Origin: Mycolicibacterium neoaurum ATCC 25795
GTDB taxonomy: Bacteria; Actinomycetota; Actinomycetes; Mycobacteriales; Mycobacteriaceae
DNA: 64,000 bases
Assembly (NCBI RefSeq): GCF_000691525.1
Contig: NZ_JMDW01000009.1
Span: forward strand, 248,001 to 312,000
Direction: 5' to 3'
Below, piece by piece: positions 29,207-37,565 of the stretch (within the stretch, counting starts at the first letter, position 1; each line of letters opens with the position of its first letter). A model generated the notes under the pieces. It worked only from the letters and a program-made list of their open reading frames with translations, did not search any database and was not told where the DNA came from. The position numbers and the translations under genes are program-made.

Positions 29207-29275
29207 TCAGATGGCCACGACGGCGGTGCCGTCAGATTGCCACGACGGCGGTGCCGTCAGATGGCCATCGCGGCG
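29206..29275. repeat. 25-base tandem repeat at the urtE 3' end
   Basis: Copies at 29206-29230 and 29231-29255 differ at one base, and a third partial copy begins at 29256 inside urtE. Each copy contains TCAGAT, the complement of the urtE ATC-TGA end, so the stop codon has been copied twice into the space between dtd and urtE. Confidence 0.88.
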
Positions 29276-29949
29276 CGCACCTCGGCCTCCGAGGACGACC
29301 CACCGGCGCCGCTGGAGGTGACACGGCCGGACTCCAGGATGTAGTAGCGCTGCGCGGATTCCAGCGCGAAGCCGATGTGCTGCTCGACCAGCAGCACCCC
29401 GAGATCGCCCCGCTGGGTCAGCGCGGTGATGGCCTGTTCGATCTCGTGCACCACCGAGGGCTGGATGCCTTCGGTGGGCTCGTCGAGGATCAGGCATTTC
29501 GGTGTCGTGATGAGCGCGCGGGCGATCGCGAGTTGTTGGCGTTGGCCGCCGGAGAGCAGCCCGGCGCGACGTCCCAACAGTTCCTTGAGTGCCGGGAACA
29601 GGTCCAGCTGTTCGTCGATGAGTGCCTTGCCGTTTTTACGGCCGTCGGCGACCACCTGGAGATTCTCGGCGGTGGTGAGCTGGCCGAAGGATTGCTGACC
29701 CTGGGGCACATAGGCGATACCACGCGCGACGCGGGCGCTCGGGCGTAACTTGGTGATGTCCTCACCGTCGAACCGCACCATGCCGGCACTGCATTTGAGC
29801 AACCCGACAGCGGCCCGCAACAGGGTCGTCTTGCCTGCGCCGTTGTGCCCCATCACGGCGGCCACGCCGTCGGAGGGCACCTCCAAGGACACCCCGTGGA
29901 TGACTTCCGAGCGCCCGTAACCGGTTCGGACGTCGACGAGCTCGAGCAT
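29257..29949 (-). CDS. urtE: Urea ABC transporter ATP-binding protein UrtE
   Basis: 230 residues, one of two ATPases that drive urea uptake. Walker A is MGHNGAGKTTLL, the ABC signature is LLSGGQRQQLAIARAL, and Walker B is CLILDEPTEGIQPSVV, whose EGIQPS is typical of LivF/UrtE. It is the last gene of urtABCDE and abuts urtD (the urtD stop and urtE start overlap by one base). The 3' end is duplicated in a 25-base repeat. Confidence 0.93.
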   Translation of the reverse strand: MLELVDVRTGYGRSEVIHGVSLEVPSDGVAAVMGHNGAGKTTLLRAAVGLLKCSAGMVRFDGEDITKLRPSARVARGIAYVPQGQQSFGQLTTAENLQVVADGRKNGKALIDEQLDLFPALKELLGRRAGLLSGGQRQQLAIARALITTPKCLILDEPTEGIQPSVVHEIEQAITALTQRGDLGVLLVEQHIGFALESAQRYYILESGRVTSSGAGGSSSEAEVRAAMAI

Positions 29950-30782
29950 CAGGATTCCTCTTTCAGTTCGTCGGGCACGCCCTCGGTGCCTGCCGCGGCG
30001 GTGCCCAGATAGACCTCCTGCACCTTGGGGTTGGCCTGGACCTCGGCGACCGAACCCTCCGCGATCACCTGACCCCGGGCCAGCACCGTCACCGAGGTCG
30101 CGAACGCCCGCATGAAGTCCATGTCGTGCTCGACCACGACGACGGTGCGCTCACCGCCGATGCGCCGCAGCAGGTTTCCGGTCTCCTCGCGTTCCTCATG
30201 GCTCATCCCGGCCACGGGCTCGTCGAGCAACAGCACCTCGGCGTTCTGCACCAGCAGCATGCCGATCTCCAACCACTGCTTCTGGCCGTGTGCGAGCACC
30301 CCGGCCGGCTTGTCCGCCAACGCGGTCAATCCCGTTGTCTCCAGGGCCTCTTCGATGGCGGGTAAGACACCCGCACGACGGCGCAGCAGCGTCCATGCCG
30401 AGCGGCCCGCTCCCGCGGCGATATCGAGGTTCTGCAGCACGGTCAGCTGTTCGAACACCGTCGCGGTCTGGAAGGTGCGGCCCACGCCGTTACGGGCGAT
30501 CTGGTGGACCTTCTTGCCCAGCAGTTCCACCCCGGACTTGCTGACCGACCCGGTGGCCGGCACCAGACCGGTGATCGCATCGATCACGGTGGTCTTGCCC
30601 GCACCGTTGGGGCCGATCAGGAACCGCAGGTCACCCTGGAACAGGGTCAGGTCGACATCGCTGACGGCCTTGAATCCATCGAAATCGACTGTCAAACCCC
30701 GTACTTCGAGGTACTGGGTGCCCATGCCGACGTTGCCGCCTGCGGTGGGCTCCGGATGGTTGTCGGTCAAGGTGACGCTCAT
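29949..30782 (-). CDS. urtD: Urea ABC transporter ATP-binding protein UrtD
   Basis: 277 residues of LivG type. After a 25-residue leader, VRGLTVDFDGFKAVSDVDL precedes Walker A GPNGAGKTTVID. The signature LAHGQKQWLEIGMLL is the UrtD form, and Walker B is VLLLDEPVAGM. The ATG at 30782 overlaps the urtC stop. Codons further upstream in frame lie inside urtC and are not used. Confidence 0.93.
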   Translation of the reverse strand: MSVTLTDNHPEPTAGGNVGMGTQYLEVRGLTVDFDGFKAVSDVDLTLFQGDLRFLIGPNGAGKTTVIDAITGLVPATGSVSKSGVELLGKKVHQIARNGVGRTFQTATVFEQLTVLQNLDIAAGAGRSAWTLLRRRAGVLPAIEEALETTGLTALADKPAGVLAHGQKQWLEIGMLLVQNAEVLLLDEPVAGMSHEEREETGNLLRRIGGERTVVVVEHDMDFMRAFATSVTVLARGQVIAEGSVAEVQANPKVQEVYLGTAAAGTEGVPDELKEES

Positions 30783-31909
30783 GCGCTGGCTCCGGCCTTC
30801 TCGGATTCCGGTTCGGGATCGGGGTCGGGCACCGACACCGGGTCCGGTGCGTCGCCGTCGCCGGGGGTGTCCTTTTTCTTGCGGCGCAGGAAGACCGCCA
30901 GTCCGGCCAGACCCGCCGGGAAGAACCCGACGACCAGGATGAACAGCAGGCCCTGCCCGTAGATCCACCCGGAGGGGTACTGCTCGGAGAACAGGGTCTG
31001 CGCCCATGCCACACCGATGGCGCCGAGCACCGGTCCCAACAGCGTCGTCCGCCCGCCGATGGCCACCCCGATCAGGAAGGCGATCGAGGGCAGGATGCCC
31101 ACCTGCGACGGGCTGATGAAGCCCACGATGGGCGCGAACAGCGCACCGGCGATGCTGGCGAACAACGCGGCGGTCGTGTACGCGACGACCTTGATGTTCG
31201 CCGGATCGTAGCCGAGGAACCGGACCCGCTCCTCGCCGTCGCGCACCGCCACCAGCAGTTCGCCGTAGCGGCTCTGCATCAACTGCCGTACCACGGCGAC
31301 GACCACCAGCAGGGTGCCCGCAGCGATGAAGTACAGCATCTGCTTGTTGGCCGGATCGGCAAGGCGGAACCCGAAGAATGTCCGGAACCCGTTGAGCCCG
31401 TTGGATCCACCGAGACTCATCTGGCCTACGAGCAGGATGGCCAACGCGGCCGCCAGCGCCTGGGACAGGATCGCGAAATAGGCGCCCTTGACGCGGCGCT
31501 TGAACACGCCGAGTCCGAGCGCCGCGGCGATGGCGGTCGGGATCAGCACGATCGACACCAGGGTCACCAGGGGAGAGGCGAACGGTGCCCAGAAGCCGGG
31601 CAGCTCACGGACGCCCTGGATCTGCATGAAGTCCGGCACGCTGTTGCCCGCGAACTGGGCGTCGGCGATCTTGAGGTGCATCCCCATGATGTAGCCACCG
31701 ATACCGAAGAACACCCCTTGCCCGAGCACCAGCATGCCGCCGCGGCCCCAGGCCAGTCCGATACCGACCGCAACGATGGCGTAGCAGAGGAACTGGCCGA
31801 GCAGGCCGAGCCGGAAGGTCGACAGCGCTGCGGGCGCCACCCCGAACAGCAGCACCGCGGCCACACCGAAACCGGCCCATGTCTGCCAGCGTCCAAGGAT
31901 CGTTCTCAC
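30779..31909 (-). CDS. urtC: Urea ABC transporter permease UrtC
   Basis: 376-residue LivM-type permease with about ten hydrophobic segments. Family features are YAIVAVGIGLAWGRGGMLVLGQGVFFGIGGY and GALFAPIVGFISPSQVGILPSIAFLIGVAIGG. The C-terminal 40 residues are a charged, Pro/Asp-rich cytoplasmic tail (starting RRKKKDTPGDGD), longer than usual. It overlaps urtB upstream and urtD downstream by four bases each. Confidence 0.92.
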   Translation of the reverse strand: MRTILGRWQTWAGFGVAAVLLFGVAPAALSTFRLGLLGQFLCYAIVAVGIGLAWGRGGMLVLGQGVFFGIGGYIMGMHLKIADAQFAGNSVPDFMQIQGVRELPGFWAPFASPLVTLVSIVLIPTAIAAALGLGVFKRRVKGAYFAILSQALAAALAILLVGQMSLGGSNGLNGFRTFFGFRLADPANKQMLYFIAAGTLLVVVAVVRQLMQSRYGELLVAVRDGEERVRFLGYDPANIKVVAYTTAALFASIAGALFAPIVGFISPSQVGILPSIAFLIGVAIGGRTTLLGPVLGAIGVAWAQTLFSEQYPSGWIYGQGLLFILVVGFFPAGLAGLAVFLRRKKKDTPGDGDAPDPVSVPDPDPEPESEKAGASA

Positions 31910-32790
31910 ACCAAACTCCTTGTCCGAACGGTGAACAGGCCCTGCGGGCGGGCCTGCAGGAAGATCACGATGATGACGAACAGGATCACCTTGGCCAGCG
32001 ATGCCGTGGTGTTGTACTCGATCACCGAGTTCAGGAATCCGATGCCGAACGCGGCGATCACCGTTCCCTTGATCTGGCCGAGACCACCGACCACGACCAC
32101 CAGGAACGCGTCGATCAGATAGGCCTGACCGATCGTCGGGCTGGTGGAGCCGATGAGCGTCAGCGCCACACCCGCGACGCCGGCCAGACCCGACCCGATG
32201 AAGAAGGTGGTGATGTCGGTCTTGCGCGACGAGATACCGCTGGTCTCGGCGAGATCGCGGTTCTGCACCACCGCCCTGATCCGCCGGCCCATCGGGCTGG
32301 CCTTGAGCGCGATGGCCAGCGCGGTGACGCAGGCGACGGCCAACACCAGGATGAAGATGCGCGTCTTGGGCACGACGGCACCGAAGATCTCGAACCCGCC
32401 GGACAACCAGGACGGGGCGATGACGTTGACCGCCGGCGCGCCGAAGATGTCACGGGCCAACTGCTGCAGGACGAGTCCCACGCCGAAGGTGACCAGCAGG
32501 GTGTCCAACGGTCGGTGATACATCCGCTGGATCAGGGTGACCTCCAGCAGGACACCGAACAATCCGCCGATGACGAAGCCGATGATCAGCGAGATGATCA
32601 GCGAGACACCGGTATTGGAGATGATCTGCTGGACGACGAAGGTGGTGTAACAGCCGGCCATGATGAATTCGCCGTGCGCCATGTTGATGACGCCCATCTG
32701 ACCGAACGTGAGGGACAGGCCGAGTGCAGCCAGCAACAGGATCGAGCCGAGGCTCAATCCCGTTGCCAGCTGTCCGATGAGGACATCCAT
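31906..32790 (-). CDS. urtB: Urea ABC transporter permease UrtB
   Basis: 294-residue LivH-type permease. It has the conserved GLSLTFGQMGVINMAHGEFIMAGCY near the N-terminus, MGRRIRAVVQNRDLAETSGI in the EAA-like coupling loop, and several helices after it. It starts 7 bases after urtA ends and overlaps urtC by ATGA. Confidence 0.92.
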   Translation of the reverse strand: MDVLIGQLATGLSLGSILLLAALGLSLTFGQMGVINMAHGEFIMAGCYTTFVVQQIISNTGVSLIISLIIGFVIGGLFGVLLEVTLIQRMYHRPLDTLLVTFGVGLVLQQLARDIFGAPAVNVIAPSWLSGGFEIFGAVVPKTRIFILVLAVACVTALAIALKASPMGRRIRAVVQNRDLAETSGISSRKTDITTFFIGSGLAGVAGVALTLIGSTSPTIGQAYLIDAFLVVVVGGLGQIKGTVIAAFGIGFLNSVIEYNTTASLAKVILFVIIVIFLQARPQGLFTVRTRSLV

Positions 32791-32797
32791 GCTGTTC

Positions 32798-34060
32798 TTA
32801 CCCGGACAGGCCGGCGGCCCACGGGTAGGACTTCAGGTACGGGTCCGGCTCGATGGGTGCGGGGGACTCCCACACGGTGTAGATCAGACCGTCGGGCTTG
32901 ATCTCACCGATGCGGGCGGTCTTGGTGATGTGGTTGTTCTCACCGTCGATGGTGACCTTGCCCTCGGGGGCGTCGAAACTCACGCCACCGGCGTTGTCCT
33001 GAATTGCCTTGACGTCGAACGATCCTGCCTTTTCGACGGTGTTCTTCCACAGGTGGACCGAGACGTAGGCGGCCTCCATCGGATCGGAGGTGGGCTTGTT
33101 CGCGCCGTAGGCCTTCTTGTACGCGGCGACGAACGCGTCGTTCACCGGGGTGTCGATGGTCTGGTAGTAGTTCCACGCCGTCAGCTGATCGGTGACGTTC
33201 TGCACCCCGATACCGCCGACCTCTTCCTCGGCGATGGACACCGAGACCACCGGCATCGCCTGCGGGGTCAGTCCGACGTTCTTGTACTCACGGAAGAAGG
33301 CGACGTTGGAATCGCCGTTGAGGGTGTTGAACACCGCGTCGGCGTCCGCGGTGCGGACCTTGTTGATGATCGTCGAGAAGTCCGTCGAGCCCAGCGGCGT
33401 GTAATCCTCGCCCTTGATCTCGATCCCGTTGGCCGCGGCGTAGGCCTTGATGATGCGGTTGGCGGTCTGCGGGAAGACGTAGTCGCTGCCGACCAGGTAC
33501 AGCGACTTGGTGCCCTTTTCCTTCAAATAGTCCAGCGCCGGGACGATCTGCTGGTTGGTGGTTGCCCCGGTGTAGAAGATGTTGGGAGAGGATTCCAGGC
33601 CCTCGTACTGGACCGGGTAGTAGAGCAGGGAGTTGTTGTCTTCGAACACCGGCAGCATGGCCTTGCGGCTCGAGGAAGTCCAGCCACCGAAGACGGCCGC
33701 CACGCAGTCGCTGTTGATCAGCTTCTGCGCCTTCTCGGCGAACACGGTCGGCTCCGAGGCGCCGTCCTCGCCCACCAGTTGGATCTGCTTGCCGAGAACG
33801 CCGCCGCCGGCATTGATCTCGTCGACGGCCAGTTTGATGGAATCACGCACCGTGACCTCGGAGATCGCCATGGTTCCCGACAGCGAGTTCAGCGAGCCGA
33901 CCTTGATGGTGTCACCGGAGGTGTCCACACAGGATGCTGCGGCGCTGCCACCCTCGTCGGTGGCCTTGCTGCCGCAGGCAGAGAGCAGCATCGAGGCGGT
34001 GACCACGACGCTTCCCGCTAACAGAAATGATCTCTTCGACGTCGGTCGGAGGTGTGCCAT
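32798..34060 (-). CDS. urtA: Urea-binding lipoprotein UrtA
   Basis: 420 residues. A signal peptide ends in the lipobox MLLSAC (Cys near residue 29), so the protein is anchored outside the membrane and hands urea to UrtBC. The FmdD/UrtA-type ligand domain shows [60 protein letters not shown] and [13 protein letters not shown], which are more like UrtA than branched-chain amino acid binders. ATG 34060 with GAAAGG upstream is preferred over a TTG one codon earlier. No urease genes are in the window. Confidence 0.93.
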   Translation of the reverse strand: MAHLRPTSKRSFLLAGSVVVTASMLLSACGSKATDEGGSAAASCVDTSGDTIKVGSLNSLSGTMAISEVTVRDSIKLAVDEINAGGGVLGKQIQLVGEDGASEPTVFAEKAQKLINSDCVAAVFGGWTSSSRKAMLPVFEDNNSLLYYPVQYEGLESSPNIFYTGATTNQQIVPALDYLKEKGTKSLYLVGSDYVFPQTANRIIKAYAAANGIEIKGEDYTPLGSTDFSTIINKVRTADADAVFNTLNGDSNVAFFREYKNVGLTPQAMPVVSVSIAEEEVGGIGVQNVTDQLTAWNYYQTIDTPVNDAFVAAYKKAYGANKPTSDPMEAAYVSVHLWKNTVEKAGSFDVKAIQDNAGGVSFDAPEGKVTIDGENNHITKTARIGEIKPDGLIYTVWESPAPIEPDPYLKSYPWAAGLSG

Positions 34061-34128
34061 CAACGGCCTTTCGTTCGAGTTCGGCTGTATGAGCGGAACT
34101 TTCGGACCCGTGTGGGTGTCGAATCGGC

Positions 34129-34182
34129 ACGTTATGGGCGCTACGTTTCTGTGAAATTTCTGTATGTGACGAACAAATTAAC
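34129..34182 (-). promoter_or_regulatory. urtA promoter with a GlnR-like site
   Basis: On the minus strand a -10 TAACGT lies at 34134-34129. Just upstream, between 34182 and 34145, are four spaced half-sites reading GTTAA, GTCAC, GAAAT and GAAAC at about 11-base intervals. These resemble actinobacterial GlnR boxes of alternating GTNAC and GAAAC. The position fits an activator. The stretch is also AT-rich compared with its surroundings. Confidence 0.42.
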
Positions 34183-34245
34183 CTCTTGCTCACGCCCTGT
34201 TTTCTCGTGCCAGGCCGCGTCTGGGCGGCTGGTGTAACAATCCGG

Positions 34246-34251
34246 TAGCGT
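34246..34251 (+). promoter_or_regulatory. -10 element for the small secreted protein
   Basis: TAGCGT fits TANNNT and ends nine bases before the GTG at 34260 and 18 before the ATG at 34269, so the transcript has a very short leader or none. Confidence 0.4.
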
Positions 34252-34268
34252 CCCGCGATGTGTTGGTC

Positions 34269-34700
34269 ATGCGAAAAGCTACGAGCAAGATCGGTGCAGC
34301 AGCGGGCGCGGCCACCCTTCTGGCGGGTGCCGCTCTGGCATTCGGGCCGGCGGCCGCCCATGCAGAGCCGGAGGGCCAGTTGGTGCGCTACACCCTGACC
34401 TCGGGTGCGCCCTATCAGTTCCAGGTGTTCTATCTGACGGCCCAGCCGCCCAATATGGCTGCCTACAACGCCGACGCCTACGCATACGCCAAGCGCGAGA
34501 CGATCACCGTCGGGCCAGGGGCCCCGTGGGTGTTCGAGACCACGCTCGCCGACCCCCAGTGGGCGATCCTGCAGGTCAGCAGCACCACCAAGGGCAGCGT
34601 CGGCGCGCCGAACGCGCACTGCGACATCGTGGCGGGCGATCAGGTCATCGCGGCTGCGGACAATCCCTACAGCCCGATCTGCCAGGGCACTCAGTGGTAG
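34269..34700 (+). CDS. Small secreted protein of unknown function
   Basis: 143 residues from ATG 34269 (a GTG at 34260 would add three). A clear Sec signal peptide ends near AHA, with mature EPEGQLVRYTLTSG. The mature part is beta-rich and aromatic (YQFQVFYLTAQPPNMAAYNADAYAYAKRETI), and two Cys near the C-terminus (HCDIVAG and SPICQG) may pair. I do not recognise the family. The length and style match small secreted mycobacterial antigens. It stands alone between the urt promoter and the SOS-controlled radical SAM gene. Confidence 0.75.
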   Translation: MRKATSKIGAAAGAATLLAGAALAFGPAAAHAEPEGQLVRYTLTSGAPYQFQVFYLTAQPPNMAAYNADAYAYAKRETITVGPGAPWVFETTLADPQWAILQVSSTTKGSVGAPNAHCDIVAGDQVIAAADNPYSPICQGTQW

Positions 34701-34718
34701 TCCGCTGACCGCTTGACA

Positions 34719-34748
34719 AACCCTATCGAACAATTGTTCGATAGGGTT
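34719..34748. promoter_or_regulatory. Perfect 30-base palindrome with a consensus LexA box
   Basis: The core TCGAACAATTGTTCGA is an exact LexA consensus. Symmetry extends perfectly to 15-base arms, and the last base touches the ATG at 34749. A TTGACA -35 lies at 34713-34718, and a -10-like TTCGAT (34737-34742) within the palindrome gives a leaderless start seven bases later. Confidence 0.9.
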
Positions 34749-35792
34749 ATGCGGTGGGACGGGCAGGGGGTGCGGGTCGATGACGGCGCGCTACCCGGTC
34801 TGGCCCGCCTCGGCTTCGTTCGCAGCGTGCGTACGCCAGAGTTCGACGGGATCACCTTCCACGAGATTCTGTGCAAGTCGGCGTTGAACAAGGTGCCTGA
34901 CGCGTCGATGCTCCCGTTCAAGTACACCGTCAATGGTTATCGCGGTTGCTCGCACGCCTGCCGGTATTGTTTCGCGCGGCCCACCCACGAGTACCTGGAC
35001 TTCGATCCCGGATCGGACTTCGACACCGAGATCGTCGTCAAGACCAACGTGGCCGACGTGCTCGCACGGGAACTCCGGCGCAGGTCATGGGCCCGGGAAA
35101 CGGTGGCGCTCGGGACCAATACCGATCCGTACCAGCGTGCCGAGGGTCGCTACCGGTTGATGCCGGGCATCCTGACCGCGCTCGCCGAATCCGGAACACG
35201 GTTCTCGATCCTCACCAAGGGCACCCTGCTGCGCCGCGACCTGCCGCTGATCGCCGACGCGGCACATCACGGACCTGGCGCCGCCGTGTCGATCTCGCTG
35301 GCGATCGCCGACCCGGAACTGCAGCGGGTGATCGAGCCGGGCACACCGTCGCCGCATGCGCGGCTGTCGCTGATCTCGGCGATTCGAGACGCCGGGCTCG
35401 ACTGTCATGTGATGGTCGCCCCGGTGCTGCCCCGGCTGACCGACTCGGTGGAACACCTCGATGCGTTGTTGCGCCAGATCGCCGAGGCCGGCGCGACCAG
35501 CGCGACGGTGTTCGGACTGCATCTGCGGGGGTCGACGCGCGGGTGGTTCATGCAGTGGCTGGAGCGCACCTATCCCGAGCATGTCTTCGAATATCGGCGG
35601 TTGTACCGACACGGCGCCTATCTGCCTGCGGACTATCGCGACGAACTTCGTACCAGGGCGGCCCCGTTGCTGGCCCGGTACGGCCTGACCGGGCGGTCGG
35701 CGCGTGTCGCCATGTCGGCACCGCCGCCGCCGGCCCGCGCCGGTGCCGTTTCCTCCGAAGTCGCGGCACCGGCGCATCCCACCCTGTTCTGA
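34749..35792 (+). CDS. SOS-regulated radical SAM protein (Rv2578c-like)
   Basis: 347 residues. The [4Fe-4S]/S-adenosylmethionine motif is C-x3-C-x2-C in YRGCSHACRYCFARPTHEY, with LGTNTDPYQRAEGRYRLMPGI and FSILTKGTLLRRDLPL following, as in SplB-like/Rv2578c proteins. The chemistry is unknown. In M. tuberculosis the orthologue belongs to the LexA regulon, and here a perfect LexA palindrome sits at the start codon, so a role in the DNA-damage response is likely. The C-terminal 40 residues are Pro/Ala-rich and variable. Confidence 0.88.
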   Translation: MRWDGQGVRVDDGALPGLARLGFVRSVRTPEFDGITFHEILCKSALNKVPDASMLPFKYTVNGYRGCSHACRYCFARPTHEYLDFDPGSDFDTEIVVKTNVADVLARELRRRSWARETVALGTNTDPYQRAEGRYRLMPGILTALAESGTRFSILTKGTLLRRDLPLIADAAHHGPGAAVSISLAIADPELQRVIEPGTPSPHARLSLISAIRDAGLDCHVMVAPVLPRLTDSVEHLDALLRQIAEAGATSATVFGLHLRGSTRGWFMQWLERTYPEHVFEYRRLYRHGAYLPADYRDELRTRAAPLLARYGLTGRSARVAMSAPPPPARAGAVSSEVAAPAHPTLF

Positions 35793-35860
35793 TTACCGCC
35801 TGCGCAGCGTTGACCAGCGGTTTTCGCGGCCTGAAGGATCTGTCGGGGTCGCGAGTAGTA

Positions 35861-35876
35861 TAGAACACATGTTCGA
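35861..35876 (+). promoter_or_regulatory. LexA box over the start of the DUF222/HNH gene
   Basis: TAGAAC-acat-GTTCGA matches the LexA consensus at 11 of 12 positions and contains the ATG at 35869. A -10 TAGTAT (35856-35861) ends eight bases before the ATG, so the gene is probably leaderless and LexA would cover its start. Confidence 0.8.
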
Positions 35877-37565
35877 ATATTTGGCATTGCGGGGACTCAG
35901 TGACGAGGCGCTGACGTCCGCGATCACCGCCGAGACGCAGGCCGAGGCCGCGGCCGCAGCGCGCCGGTTGGCGTTGATCGCGGAGGCGACGTCGCGTTGG
36001 TGCGATGGCGAGGACGAGTTCTCTGCGTTGAAGCTGATCGACGGCTGGGCCCAGGCCAAAGCCCAGATCGGCGCGGCCTGCAACATCGGGCCGCACGCCG
36101 CCAACACCCAGATGCGTATCGCCGTGGCACTGCGTGAACGACTCCCGCGGACCGCGGCTGTCTTCGGCACCGGGGCGATCTCGGCGAAGGTGATCAGTGC
36201 GATCACCTGGCGCACCCACCTGGTCACCGACCTCGAGGCGCTGGCGTCCATCGATGCCAAGATCGCCGAGAACGCCCACGGCTATGGAGTGCTTTCGGAG
36301 GCGGCGCTGACCGCGGCGGTCGATCACTGGGTGCATGAGTTCGATCCGGTGGCGGTGATCCGGTCCAAGACTGCGGCCAGGGATCGTTATCTCGAGTTCG
36401 GTGACCGCGATGACCCCGACGGGGTCGTGTCGTTCTGGGGGCGCATGCGTGCCACCGACGCCAAGATCACCGATGCCCGCGCCGACGAGTTGGCCGACGG
36501 TGTCTGCGACAACGATCCCCGCACGAAACGGGAGCGCCGCGCCGACGCCATAGCCGCTGTCATGGCCGGCGGGCCCCGGCTGACCTGCCTGTGCGGGGAC
36601 CCAGCGTGCGCGCGGTCGGGGAAAGACCCGCGGTCGGGTGCGGTCACCATCTACGTGCTCACCGGTCAGCGCCCCGACACCGGCGAAGCCGCCGGCCCGG
36701 CACCCGAGCCCGGGCCGGATGGCGGCCCCAGCCGGGACCGGTCGAACCCGATGAGGGGCCGGGTGATGAATCTGAGGAGAGCCAGTCAGCCGAGAAACCG
36801 GCCGCGGCTCAACAGCCCCCGGCCGAAGAACCCGCTCCTGCCGAGGCGCCCGACGCCGAGCCGCGATCGCCTGCCGCGCCTGCCGCGCCTGCGGCGCATG
36901 CATGGCCGGCCGCGCCTGCGGCGCATGCATGGCCGGCCGCGCCTGCGGCGCAGAACGCCCCACCCGGTGCCGGGGCCGGCATCTCCCTGGACGGCGCCAT
37001 CATCCCGGCCCACCTACTCACCGAACTCATCACCACCGGCGCCACAGTCCGACCCATCAGCAGCCCCGCAGATCTCGGCACCGAAAACCGCTACCGGCCC
37101 TCCGCCAAACTCAGCGCCTTCGTCCGGATGACTTTCATGACGTGCGCTTTTCCCGGCTGCGGGCGCCCCGCCCACAAAGCCGATCTCGACCACCTCACCC
37201 CGTGGCCCGCTGGCGCCACCCACCCCGGCAACCTGCGGCCCTATTGCCGCGAACATCACCTCATCAAGACCCTGAAAACCGGCTGGATCCCCACTGCGTG
37301 CCCCGACGGCTCGACGACCTGGACCGCACCCACCGGCCACACCTACGCCACCAGACCTCTGGGGCCAGTTCTGTTTCCGCGCAAAGCCTTTGATACCGAG
37401 ATCCCGAGAACCAGGCACATCACCCTGCTCGACCACGACAACCGCGAGCCCGCCCTGCCCACCCGCCGACGGACTCGAAAACGGGACCGCGAGTACCGCA
37501 TCAACGCCGAACGCGTCCGCAACGCACTCGAAATCGCCCTCGAGAGCGACCCGCCGCCCTTTTAA
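35869..37565 (+). pseudogene. DUF222/HNH endonuclease (13E12 family), frameshifted
   Basis: The N-terminal DUF222 part (MFEYLALRGLSDEALTSAITAE onward, LCGDPACARSGKDP near its end) reads in one frame to about 36700. Natural-looking sequence then continues in the next frame: acidic GDESEESQSAEKP, Ala/Pro repeats, and an HNH nuclease (CAFPGCGRPAHKADLDHLTPW with NLRPYCREHHLIK). The apparent change is one missing base between about 36700 and 36745. In the first frame the protein would end at 37131 without HNH. It could be a real mutation, a sequencing error in a G+C-rich run, or a programmed slip. It has a LexA box, as M. tuberculosis 13E12 elements do. Confidence 0.75.
36885..36950 (+). repeat. 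27-base coding repeat in the HNH gene linker
   Basis: A 27-base unit at 36885-36911 and 36912-36938, with a partial third copy, encodes the nonapeptide repeat AAHAWPAAP in the downstream (HNH) frame. It lies in the low-complexity linker between DUF222 and HNH. Confidence 0.85.

Noticed and set aside
29206..29275. CRISPR-like array
   Set aside because: The copies are directly adjacent with no spacers and derive from the urtE end. The repeats at 21211 and 24171 are likewise plain tandem duplications.
36591..37131. Reading the Arg/Pro-rich tail of the first frame as the true C-terminus of the DUF222 protein
   Set aside because: The other frame gives a typical acidic linker and a complete HNH domain, so the Arg/Pro-rich tail is out-of-frame sequence.
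35869..37565. Insertion sequence or homing element
   Set aside because: The HNH gene has no terminal inverted repeats, target duplications or transposase. It is treated as a single 13E12-type gene.
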